Shown: positions 57,345 through 64,000 of the stretch, piece by piece
How the letters are laid out: the number at the start of each line of letters is the position of its first letter
How positions within the stretch are numbered: the stretch's first letter is position 1
NCBI RefSeq assembly: GCF_001413955.1
Contig: NZ_LCTZ01000002.1
Location: 3,823,501-3,887,500, forward strand
Direction: 5' to 3'
Source of the DNA: Flagellimonas eckloniae
Lineage (GTDB): Bacteria > Bacteroidota > Bacteroidia > Flavobacteriales > Flavobacteriaceae
Length of the DNA: 64,000 nucleotides
Notes under the pieces: model-generated
Database searches by the model: none
The model's input: only the letters and a program-made list of their open reading frames with translations
What the model was told of the DNA's origin: nothing
Made by a program: the position numbers and the translations under genes

Positions 57345-58252
57345 GAATTGATCAAGGATTACTCTTATTTCTTTTGTTGATGTTCAACACTACTTTTTCG
57401 CAAGAAGAGGAGGATAAGCCACGCACCTTTTTTGATAAGTTGATACTAAGAAAATCTTTTGATAGTAAAAATAATATGTCCAAAGCGGCAGTGATAACCT
57501 ATACCAATCCTAAGAATAACAAAGAATCCTGGTTGTTAAGCGCTGCTATAGGCATAGATCTTTTGGAAAATACAGATAAAATCATCCTTTTAAACCCTTA
57601 TTTCGAATACCATCGAAATACCTTGGTCGATTCAGAACAGAACAATTGGCAAACAGGATTTTCGCTTGAAATGCAAACCTCAGATTTATCCAAACCTGAT
57701 AGAAGTTGGTCTCCAGTTATTTTATCATCGCTTAAATTCAACAGAGATCAGGAAAATGAAATTTCATCATTTCAAGGGAATTTATATTTCACACCAATTT
57801 TTAAAGGGAAGGCATTGGACCCCAAATTTTTCTGGCTTCCAAATACGACGGTAAATTTTGGAAACCTTTTTCAATTCATCTACACACCATATGTAGGACT
57901 GGAAAATGAAAATAGGATTGCTACGGAAACGGAAAGTGCCGAAGGTTATATATATCGCGCTTTGATAAGGATAACTTCCAATATTCTTCTATTCCCCAAA
58001 AGTGAAAAATGCAGAGATAAATTTGAGTTCGCCACGGATTGGCAGTACCGATACAATTTTTCCGAAAATGTGGAAGACTTAATTTTTAACGACCATCGGT
58101 ACTTCACAGTAAGCTTTAACTATATTTTTTTTAGTGCCAATGAAGGCAAAAAATCGGCTAAAATAGGTTTTGACTATACCAATGGAGATAATCCGGCCAA
58201 GAATTTTGAAAAACAATCCTTCTATGCGATAAGTCTAAAGCTCAAACTATAG
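57341..58252 (+). CDS. Exported predicted beta-barrel protein
   Basis: A 303-residue protein with a signal peptide ending TTFSQ. The mature part alternates hydrophobic and polar residues in short strands (AVITYTNPKNNKESWLLSAAIG, IILLNPYFEYHRNT, WQTGFSLEMQTSDL, YFTVSFNYIFFSANEG) and ends with a strand FYAISLKLKL. That pattern suggests an outer-membrane barrel of 10-14 strands. It overlaps the ACP-like gene by 4 bp. No family is recognised. Its link to the cytoplasmic caspase components is unclear. Confidence 0.65.
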   Translation: MRIDQGLLLFLLLMFNTTFSQEEEDKPRTFFDKLILRKSFDSKNNMSKAAVITYTNPKNNKESWLLSAAIGIDLLENTDKIILLNPYFEYHRNTLVDSEQNNWQTGFSLEMQTSDLSKPDRSWSPVILSSLKFNRDQENEISSFQGNLYFTPIFKGKALDPKFFWLPNTTVNFGNLFQFIYTPYVGLENENRIATETESAEGYIYRALIRITSNILLFPKSEKCRDKFEFATDWQYRYNFSENVEDLIFNDHRYFTVSFNYIFFSANEGKKSAKIGFDYTNGDNPAKNFEKQSFYAISLKLKL

Positions 58253-58335
58253 TGAAACTGATAGAATTGAAAGTTCACTGTAGTATTCAATGAATCTTAG
58301 ATTCAACAATTTGTCAAACAAAAAAACAAACGAAA

Positions 58336-59406
58336 ATGAAAACACTTGAAAATCACGATCATCACCATTGTTCAATCCATTGTATTATGCCTCCGCATAT
58401 GTTGGAGTCCATTAAAATGAGGGGAACGGACAAGCAGAAGAAAGAAGCAATGGGTCTCGAAAAATTGGCTCATGAAATTAGGGAAAGACGAAATGAATTG
58501 ATTCCTTCTGGGGGCTTTCAGGTTGCGGATGAGGTATTCGGCATAGCTCCTTTAAATCCTAACAGGGAAGTCTACGATGGTGAAAGTAAAGTAGGTCTCC
58601 CTGGTAAATTGGCTAGAAAAGAAGGAGACGGTCCTACTGGAGATCGAGAGGTGGACGAGGCTTTTGATGGAGCTGGCGACACTTTTAGGCTTTTTGCTGA
58701 TATCTATGGACGCGATTCCTTGGACGGAAACGGAATGAAATTAATATCAACGGTCCATCACCGCAACAATTACGACAATGCGTTTTGGAATGGGTCACAA
58801 ATGGCATACGGTGATGGCAACTTTTTTGAACCGTTGACTCGATCTCTTACCGTAATTGGGCATGAGCTGAGCCATGGAGTTGTGCAATTCTCTGGTGGAC
58901 TGATTTATAGAAATCAATCGGGTGCCCTAAATGAGCATTTTGCCGATGTAATGGGCTGCCTTACTGAGCAGCACAAGAAGGATCAGGAGGCATCTGATGC
59001 AGATTGGCTGGTGGGAGCAGAGATTATTGGTCCTGGAATCAATGGAGATGCTTTACGTTCTATGAAGACCCCAGGGTTGGCATATAATGATCCTTTGCTT
59101 GGTAAAGACCCACAACCGTACCATATGGATCATTATGTGAATACTTCTCAGGACAACGGGGGTGTTCATATAAATTCTGGTATCCCTAACCACGCCTTTT
59201 ATTTATATGCGGTAATGTTAGGAGGCAAATCTTGGGAGCAAGCAGGACATGTTTGGTATGATGCCCTACAAAATATCAACAATCCGCATGCTACTTTTGT
59301 AGATTGGGCTGATGAAACTCTCAATCAGGCATTTGTAAGATTTGGCAATGGAAGCAGGGAATTTTTACTTTTGCGTAGAGCTTGGAAGCTTGTGGGTATT
59401 TATTAG
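58336..59406 (+). CDS. Protealysin-type M4 metalloprotease
   Basis: A 356-residue thermolysin-fold protease. The N-terminus has no Sec signal; instead a short His-rich segment leads to HCIMPPHMLESI, the PPxxL-type short propeptide of protealysin-like enzymes. The catalytic centre is H176-E177-L-S-H180 with third zinc ligand Glu200 in GALNEHFADVMG. DNGGVHINSGIPNHAFY supplies the catalytic C-terminal His. Protealysins act inside the cell or are released without a classical signal. The emfourin-like gene follows after 3 bp, matching the known protealysin-inhibitor operon pattern. An 83 bp gap separates it from the barrel gene, so it may have its own promoter. Confidence 0.92.
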   Translation: MKTLENHDHHHCSIHCIMPPHMLESIKMRGTDKQKKEAMGLEKLAHEIRERRNELIPSGGFQVADEVFGIAPLNPNREVYDGESKVGLPGKLARKEGDGPTGDREVDEAFDGAGDTFRLFADIYGRDSLDGNGMKLISTVHHRNNYDNAFWNGSQMAYGDGNFFEPLTRSLTVIGHELSHGVVQFSGGLIYRNQSGALNEHFADVMGCLTEQHKKDQEASDADWLVGAEIIGPGINGDALRSMKTPGLAYNDPLLGKDPQPYHMDHYVNTSQDNGGVHINSGIPNHAFYLYAVMLGGKSWEQAGHVWYDALQNINNPHATFVDWADETLNQAFVRFGNGSREFLLLRRAWKLVGIY

Positions 59407-59409
59407 TCT

Positions 59410-59937
59410 ATGAATCTATTCAAGTCTGTTTTTTTCATTATTTTAAGCTGTGCGATATTATTCGGGGCAGTTTTGTCTTGCAAAGGACTGCCGGAAAATA
59501 GTAAAGAGAACGATTCTATGGATATTGAAAAAAAGGAACCTAATCCTTCTGAACAAACATCAAAAGATGAAATTATTGTTCGACAAAAGGTTTCTGGAGG
59601 ATTGTTACCTTTTGAAAGGGAATGGGTTTTTTATTCCAATGGGGAGATTCATCATCCTAACGGAGCAGTTTCCAATCTTTCCGAAAGACAACTTAAAAAG
59701 CTGGTTTTAAGTTCACAAATGAGGAGAGGGCTGGAAAGCATGGACACTTTGTATTTGGCTCCCATGGGAAGTGCAGATTTCAGCACCATGGAACTTACTT
59801 TGTTTGATAGTGACCAAATCCAAAAAATTAGGATAGAAGATGCCAACGATACAATTCCCACTGTTTTTTGGGAATGCTGGGATAACTTTCAAGACCTGGC
59901 TCGCAAGAGTTTGGATAGAAGCAAAGAAAAAGACTAG
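59410..59937 (+). CDS. Emfourin-like protease-inhibitor lipoprotein
   Basis: A 175-residue protein with lipobox AVLSC24. After a charged linker (about 30-60), residues 65-170 match the emfourin pattern: VRQKVSGGLLPFEREWVFYSNGE, LSERQLKKLVLSS, DFSTMELTLFDSDQIQKIRIED and a final helix with WECWDNFQDLARKSL. Emfourins inhibit protealysin-like M4 proteases and are encoded beside them, as here. The lipoprotein signal is unusual for a partner of a protease without signal peptide. The last 4 bp overlap the convergent amidase gene. Confidence 0.75.
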   Translation: MNLFKSVFFIILSCAILFGAVLSCKGLPENSKENDSMDIEKKEPNPSEQTSKDEIIVRQKVSGGLLPFEREWVFYSNGEIHHPNGAVSNLSERQLKKLVLSSQMRRGLESMDTLYLAPMGSADFSTMELTLFDSDQIQKIRIEDANDTIPTVFWECWDNFQDLARKSLDRSKEKD

Positions 59938-60620
59938 CAACACAATTCCCCACTTATGGAAAGGCTTGGCGCTAGTTTTACATTGTTGATTTTGTTTTCT
60001 GTTATTTCGTTGAATACAACTAGGTCATCCATGTCTTCATCTAAGACCATTTCCTTGAATTGATTCCAAGGAAAATTTATACCAGGGTCGGATCTTCTAG
60101 AGGGGTCTAGTTTTGCATGAGAGACCACGTCCTCAATATTGGGATATTTCGCCCAACAATATTTTACAATATCAGCGACCATTTTAACCTGCCATTCTGA
60201 AAATGGGTCATTTACTTGGGAGTTCACTAGTTCAATTCCAAGAGACCAGTGATTTGTTTTGTTAGTTCCATTATTTACTTCTGGATGCATAACAGAATTT
60301 CGTACATGCCATGCAGCGAGTGTTTCTGGAGCAGTTGCCCATATGATTTGCCCGTGTTCCGGTTCGTCCTCATCAGGAATCAACCAATGGAAACTAGCTT
60401 TTCCATCTCGCATTACAGATACTGCTCCTGATGAACTATGTCCTGCAGTAGCGTGGATTATCACTCCCTTAATTCCAAAGATTGGGTTGAATAGTCTTTT
60501 GGATGTACAATCTTCCCAATAGTCTTTAACACCAGGATACCAGACTTCAGGAATCTTTACGGTCTTATCAAATTGTTTTTTGGGTAATTTAAAATGATAT
60601 TCTTGAGGATTCATGGGCAT
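59934..60620 (-). CDS. N-acetylmuramoyl-L-alanine amidase (Amidase_2/PGRP fold)
   Basis: A 228-residue zinc amidase: GVIIHATAGHSSSGAVSVM with ligand His56, ASFHWLIPDEDEPEHGQIIW, LAAWHVRNS, WSLGIELVN, and VVSHAKLDPSRRSDPG with ligand His168 and Asp178. These enzymes cleave the lactyl amide between MurNAc and L-Ala. No signal peptide is present, as with phage-type or anhydro-muropeptide amidases. It lies 20 bp downstream of the FAD oxidoreductase gene on the same strand and converges on the emfourin-like gene with a 4 bp overlap. Confidence 0.88.
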   Translation of the reverse strand: MPMNPQEYHFKLPKKQFDKTVKIPEVWYPGVKDYWEDCTSKRLFNPIFGIKGVIIHATAGHSSSGAVSVMRDGKASFHWLIPDEDEPEHGQIIWATAPETLAAWHVRNSVMHPEVNNGTNKTNHWSLGIELVNSQVNDPFSEWQVKMVADIVKYCWAKYPNIEDVVSHAKLDPSRRSDPGINFPWNQFKEMVLDEDMDDLVVFNEITENKINNVKLAPSLSISGELCC

Positions 60621-60640
60621 TGGTTTTAATATTTTTCAAT

Positions 60641-62212
60641 CTACACTATTGGACCATTAACTTTGTCCAATCCACAACGTTCAATGAACTTATTATTGAA
60701 AACCTTCATTACGAGAGGTGTAAGCAATTGGTTTCGTGCATCTATCCAAGACTGTACATTAATCGGACCATACATGTTCTTGACACGGTTTTCGTTAAGA
60801 TTGAAATTAATTTTCCCCCAATGCAGGGTGTAAGGAACCCCTTCCTGTTCAAATTTGTTCCAAACGGCTTCGTAAAATTCGCGGGCCTTGTTACCATCCA
60901 CACCATCCATTTCCAAAACACAGGTATTTGCAAATTTGGTGAACCCTAAAGTAGCTTGTGTTCCCTTTACATAACGCAGGGATAAGCCACCAGGAAATGG
61001 TTTTTGCTTATTCACTTCAACAATAAGCTCAACCGCCTTTGGCGAATCTTCAATAGCGATTCCAACCGCAGCACTAGCCACCTTACCCCTGAATTTGGTA
61101 TAGTTGAAAATTTCTTTTACCGTCCCTTGAACAGGGGCCTGAGGTTGAAAAGCGAGATTGAACATGGCATTTACCATTGCAGGTATTAAAAGCCCAGAGC
61201 CAGGCAATTTGTCCAGAACTGTTGAAATTATTCCTAAAAGATCATCACCATAGGTGAAATTGTCATCTCGTAGAATTGGAGGATGGGGCACCACAGGTTT
61301 TTTGAACATATACTTTAAAAAAGCTCCCTTTGCAGGATTGTTGGCCTCAAAATCATGAATGTTGAACAACACTTCAAAATGGTACATATCCCCATTTTGT
61401 CCGGTTCCTGGTAACTGAAGGCCGGAAAAATCCAGGGTCTTCATAGCTTGCTTCAAGGTATCGTCATATGGGATATTGCCCACCCGATGTTCCGTAAGCA
61501 AAAATTGGGGCTCGGTCTCTATCATGACCCCATGGATAAACCCAAAACTTCCAAAAGAAACCAGGGCCGCATTGAAAAGGTCATCGTCCTGTATTAGATC
61601 AGCGCCCAGCCAATCCACAAATTCCTGTGAAGCAACCGGATAGGAAGCCCGTTCCAGCCAAATATGGGTATTGGGACCCGTCACGAGGTGTAAACCCGCA
61701 ACAAAATCGGGAATGGCGCCTACATTAAACGCGGCACCATGGGTACCCGTTGAGAGCGCTCCGGCAACCGTTTGACCATTGCTCGCTCCGGACGCTTTGA
61801 TGGACCTGGGTGGATTTTTGGCATCCAAACGGTTATTGATTTCATAGATGATGGTGCCGCATTGTACAAAATATAGGTCTTCAGGCCCATGGGCATAATT
61901 GGCATGTACATACTTTTGGGTCAGGGGGAACGAGAAATTCAAGGAAGCCGTATCAATAAGTCCACCTTCGGTAACCCCTACTTTGGTAAAAGACCAACCG
62001 CTGCCCATGGCACGCAGTTTAATATTGTTGTTCAGGGCATGTTGCATTAACCACTGAAAGTTTTCCGTACTCTTTCTGTAGCGCTCTTTATGATTTTGCC
62101 CCGGGGGATTTCTTAGTTTGAAAGAAGCATCCTGTACGAGGTTATGGGTGAAATTTTCATGTTTGTTGGTCCATTGCTGAATGGGCAGTTGCGTTATTCC
62201 TTCCGGTAACAT
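60641..62212 (-). CDS. FAD-dependent aldonolactone-oxidase-type oxidoreductase (GULO/ALO-like)
   Basis: The ATG at 62212 (MLPEGITQL) is chosen because a longer frame to 62263 would overlap the upstream lipoprotein gene. The 523-residue protein has the PCMH-type FAD domain: IKLRAMGSGWSFTKV, GASNGQTVAGALSTGTHGAAF, DLFNAALVSFGSFGFIHGV. The C-terminal ALO domain ends with PYTLHWGKINFNLNE, whose HWGK is typical of L-gulonolactone / D-arabinonolactone / alditol oxidases. A covalent-FAD His is not obvious. The substrate is probably a sugar lactone or polyol. Base composition here is richer in G+C than in the ulvan locus. Confidence 0.85.
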   Translation of the reverse strand: MLPEGITQLPIQQWTNKHENFTHNLVQDASFKLRNPPGQNHKERYRKSTENFQWLMQHALNNNIKLRAMGSGWSFTKVGVTEGGLIDTASLNFSFPLTQKYVHANYAHGPEDLYFVQCGTIIYEINNRLDAKNPPRSIKASGASNGQTVAGALSTGTHGAAFNVGAIPDFVAGLHLVTGPNTHIWLERASYPVASQEFVDWLGADLIQDDDLFNAALVSFGSFGFIHGVMIETEPQFLLTEHRVGNIPYDDTLKQAMKTLDFSGLQLPGTGQNGDMYHFEVLFNIHDFEANNPAKGAFLKYMFKKPVVPHPPILRDDNFTYGDDLLGIISTVLDKLPGSGLLIPAMVNAMFNLAFQPQAPVQGTVKEIFNYTKFRGKVASAAVGIAIEDSPKAVELIVEVNKQKPFPGGLSLRYVKGTQATLGFTKFANTCVLEMDGVDGNKAREFYEAVWNKFEQEGVPYTLHWGKINFNLNENRVKNMYGPINVQSWIDARNQLLTPLVMKVFNNKFIERCGLDKVNGPIV

Positions 62213-62222
62213 AGTGTTGTGT

Positions 62223-62591
62223 TTAGTTGTCCAAATCTCCCTCACCGCCCTGTGGTCTGGCACATCCGTAGATAGCGGTTCTATGGTTCACGATTCCCAA
62301 GGTGACCAGACTTAATAGAAAGTCGGGAAAAGAGGTCTTTACCACCGTCCAGCTCATGGCCTGCTCGGCACAGGGACAAATAGTATCTTGTATTTCAGGG
62401 TTCGCACTGACTGTTTTGGTACTCCCCGGCGCCACGCCCCACCAATAGCTCCAGCTGGATTTGCGCTGGCATTCCAGATTTTCCATACTGTCCTGATACG
62501 GACTGGCTTCTATACGTGTACTCACGCAGGATGACATCAAAAAGATGCTTGCAATGACAGCGGTTATAACCGAGTGTTGGATGCTCCTCAT
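62223..62591 (-). CDS. Small hypothetical lipoprotein
   Basis: A 122-residue protein with lipobox FLMSSC and a mature part containing WSYWWGVAPGSTK, a Cys pair (TICPCAEQAMSW) and LLSLVTLGIVNHRTAIYGCARPQ. The Cys residues could form disulfides. The layout loosely resembles Bor-type small lipoproteins. It lies 10 bp upstream of the oxidoreductase start and 3 bp after the coiled-coil gene, so all three plus the amidase probably form one unit. No function can be assigned. Confidence 0.7.
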   Translation of the reverse strand: MRSIQHSVITAVIASIFLMSSCVSTRIEASPYQDSMENLECQRKSSWSYWWGVAPGSTKTVSANPEIQDTICPCAEQAMSWTVVKTSFPDFLLSLVTLGIVNHRTAIYGCARPQGGEGDLDN

Positions 62592-62594
62592 AGC

Positions 62595-63032
62595 TTAGTT
62601 GTTTGTTCCTACCTTGGAGGTGTTCATTTTAATAATTTGATAGTCCTTCAATAAAAAGGGTTCCCTTTTTATGTTTTTGTTCAAAATATTTAGGTTTCTA
62701 ATGCTGGAATCTATCTTTTTGGCCGTGGATTGGGCACCCTGGCAGCCTTGGATCTGTCCTGCCAGATGGGAAGCAAGCAGGTTTAGGGAATCAATAGCGG
62801 TATCTTGATTTTTGATCTGTTCATTCAAGTCCGAGGCCTGTTCCTCAAACTTTTTTTGTTCTTTTAAGAGTTCCTCGGATTGTTGATCGCTTACTTTTAT
62901 GTTTACGCCAAAAACGTCAATTTCATTACTGTTGTTCAGTAGGTTACCAATTTCAGGTTTAAAGAGCACCAAAGCAGCAATGGCCACAACGGCCCAAATA
63001 AGTGTTTTAAAAGGAAAGGTTTTTTTGTCCAT
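62595..63032 (-). CDS. Membrane-anchored coiled-coil hypothetical protein
   Basis: A 145-residue protein with one N-terminal membrane helix (about residues 8-25, LIWAVVAIAALVLF). A heptad-like stretch follows at about 48-95 (QSEELLKEQKKFEEQASDLNEQ and onward), then a basic tail. It is the first gene of the minus-strand unit ending with the amidase. No family is recognised. No CAGGATR operator lies upstream. Confidence 0.65.
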   Translation of the reverse strand: MDKKTFPFKTLIWAVVAIAALVLFKPEIGNLLNNSNEIDVFGVNIKVSDQQSEELLKEQKKFEEQASDLNEQIKNQDTAIDSLNLLASHLAGQIQGCQGAQSTAKKIDSSIRNLNILNKNIKREPFLLKDYQIIKMNTSKVGTNN

Positions 63033-63515
63033 GGCCTAACTTTTATAATCCATGAATAAGGTATGGGAAAAGGTTAGTGTATTTTGCTGGACATGTATGA
63101 ATTGTAGGTTTTTTTGTATGATTTGTGGGAAATATTCCTAATATATTGAAAAAGAATAGGATAAGCATGTTAACTTTCCTAGGAATGGAAGTATAAAGAC
63201 CAGAACCTAATTCTGGAATAGAGGTGATTACTGGCTTTACAATACTTACATTTTTACAGCTCACCGAATAGCTCACCAAAATCTGAGAATTCAAAAAAAC
63301 GTACTAAAAAAGCTATTGATGTCAGATTTTAAATTCATTTATAACTAAATAATAAGCAGAAACATTCAAATCTAAGTTTCCATAAAATTTGATGGATTTT
63401 GCGCTCGTTTAATAAGTACATAAAGCACCCAGTGTTTACATTTTTTGTACTGCTTGCAGGGCGAAGAATGTAAAGCAATAGGGTAACACGCTAAAACCAA
63501 CTGACACCAATGATT

Positions 63516-63767
63516 TTATGGAGCGGTTTCCACAATCAAAACCTGCTTTCTTACCATATCCAAAAACTCGGCATCTTCATTCGGAATCATTTGAGCGGCC
63601 ATTTCCAAAACAGATAAGATACTCACATCCGGTTCCACAATGGCTGCATGATTGCCAGAATTTTTATTGTCCAAAGCCAAAATACAGACGTTGAGCAACG
63701 ACTCCAACTTAAAAAGCAGGTCACGGTAACTTTTAAACCTTTGATGAGCGGCACTAAAACCCTTTTT
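63516..63767 (-). pseudogene. Start-less small reading frame, probable gene remnant
   Basis: The minus-strand frame runs from just after a TAG (63768-63770) to a stop at 63516. It reads KGFSAAHQRFKSYRDLLFKLESLLN, then VCILALDNKNSGNHAAIVEP and a helical DAEFLDMVRKQVLIVE. The composition looks protein-like, but there is no ATG or GTG near the beginning; only an internal TTG at 63705-63707 is available. It may be the 3' part of a gene broken by a frameshift. The family is unknown. Confidence 0.35.
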
Positions 63768-63811
63768 CTAGGGCTTTAACGGCCCAAAATAGGCTATCTA
63801 ATTTATAAGCA

Positions 63812-63843
63812 TTTGTATATTATAATTAAATTAAGTATATTGT
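63812..63843 (+). promoter_or_regulatory. Predicted Bacteroidetes-type promoter of the PadR-family gene
   Basis: A -33 box TTTG at 63812-63815, a 20 nt AT-rich spacer, and a -7 box TATATTGT at 63836-63843. This fits the flavobacterial TTTG-N19-21-TAnnTTTG promoter with one mismatch. The ATG follows at 63871. The A/T-rich palindromic bases around it could also be a PadR autoregulatory site (inference). Confidence 0.6.
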
Positions 63844-63870
63844 AAAAGTGAAACATATATAATTTACCGA

Positions 63871-64000
63871 ATGAGCTATTACGGGATTACAATTCAGCAA
63901 TTAAAGATTTTATCATTAATTGAGACGGATGAGAAGTATGGTTATCAAATTCTTAAAGAATTGGATGATCAAATTTTGCTAGGCAGCTTGTACAATAGTT
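63871..64000 (+). CDS. PadR-family transcriptional regulator, 3' truncated
   Basis: The gene begins at the ATG at 63871 and runs off the window, leaving 43 codons. MSYYGITIQQLKILSLIETDEKYGYQILKELDD followed by ILLGSLYNS is the start of the PadR winged helix (LxILxLL...YGYxI...GSLYxxL). PadR regulators usually repress nearby transporters or membrane proteins. The regulated partner would lie outside the window. Confidence 0.85.
   Translation, partial: MSYYGITIQQLKILSLIETDEKYGYQILKELDDQILLGSLYNS

Larger units (their letters stand above)
63033..63870. other. Gene-poor intergenic region before the PadR-family gene
   Basis: This 838 bp stretch holds no convincing intact gene. A minus-strand frame at 63043-63294 has low-complexity content and no family look and is not called. 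A broken conserved-looking frame lies at 63516-63767 and a promoter at 63812-63843 (both listed). A short imperfect inverted repeat AAACCC / GGGcTTT near 63757-63777 is too weak to call a terminator. Confidence 0.5.

Noticed and set aside
62128..62134. CATCCTG half-site inside the FAD oxidoreductase gene
   Set aside because: It lacks the second half at 10 bp, lacks a -7 box and is within coding sequence; a chance match to the operator.
63043..63294. Minus-strand frame of 83 codons near the membrane coiled-coil gene
   Set aside because: Composition is not protein-like (scattered Cys, Pro, Ile runs) and no neighbour or motif supports it.
1..64000. CRISPR arrays, rRNA, complete tRNAs and insertion sequences
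   Set aside because: No regularly spaced repeats, no rRNA-like stretch, no cloverleaf and no transposase were seen. Only a tRNA-end-like fragment at 52463-52487 is reported.

Overview
The window looks like a chromosomal segment of a marine flavobacterium (Bacteroidetes, relatives of Zobellia, Maribacter, Arenibacter or Formosa). It is AT-rich and carries many Sec and lipoprotein signal peptides, a type IX secretion C-terminal domain, TTTG / TAnnTTTG-type promoters and no obvious Shine-Dalgarno sites. All assignments come from reading the sequence; no database search was run.

Region 1 (1-52,131) is a polysaccharide utilisation locus, most likely for ulvan, the sulfated rhamnose / uronic acid / xylose polysaccharide of green algae. 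It encodes a PL28 ulvan lyase with a T9SS tail, a heparinase-like lyase (possibly PL40), a PL38-like lyase and a GH105 unsaturated uronyl hydrolase. It also encodes two full GH106 rhamnosidases and a GH106-like relative, a GH78, a sulfatase-GH78 fusion, four stand-alone sulfatases, GH2, GH3, GH43, a GH67/GH115-like protein, a DUF5060 protein, two Gfo/Idh/MocA oxidoreductases, tandem 3-keto-glycoside hydrolase domains, L-rhamnose mutarotase and an exported acetolactate-decarboxylase-like lipoprotein. The expected flow is: lyases cut ulvan, GH105 removes the unsaturated uronate, sulfatases desulfate, rhamnosidases and xylosidase/glucuronidase-type enzymes finish, and rhamnose enters metabolism through RhaM. 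No SusC/SusD pair, no intact transporter and no regulator lie in the window. An SSS symporter and a SASA-type esterase survive only as remnants.

The most striking non-coding signal is a tandem 7-mer, CAGGATR-N3-CAGGATR. It lies 45-100 bp upstream of the first gene of every transcription unit in region 1 (nine sites), with a TAnnTTTG-like -7 box about 20 nt downstream. It looks like the operator of one activator that substitutes for the -33 box and controls the whole locus.

Region 2 (52,132-59,937) starts with a gene-free 600 bp stretch holding a tRNA-3'-end-like fragment. It then carries a + strand cassette with no such operator: a caspase-like protease, a helical-repeat protein, an MBL-fold hydrolase with an HxDxDH motif, a four-helix membrane protein, a small ACP-like protein, a predicted barrel protein, a protealysin-type M4 protease and an emfourin-like lipoprotein. 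This is the best candidate here for an undescribed (conflict or programmed-proteolysis) system.

Region 3 (59,934-64,000) has, on the minus strand, an N-acetylmuramoyl-alanine amidase, an aldonolactone-oxidase-type FAD enzyme, a small lipoprotein and a membrane-anchored coiled-coil protein. It ends with a gene-poor stretch and the start of a PadR-family regulator with a good promoter.
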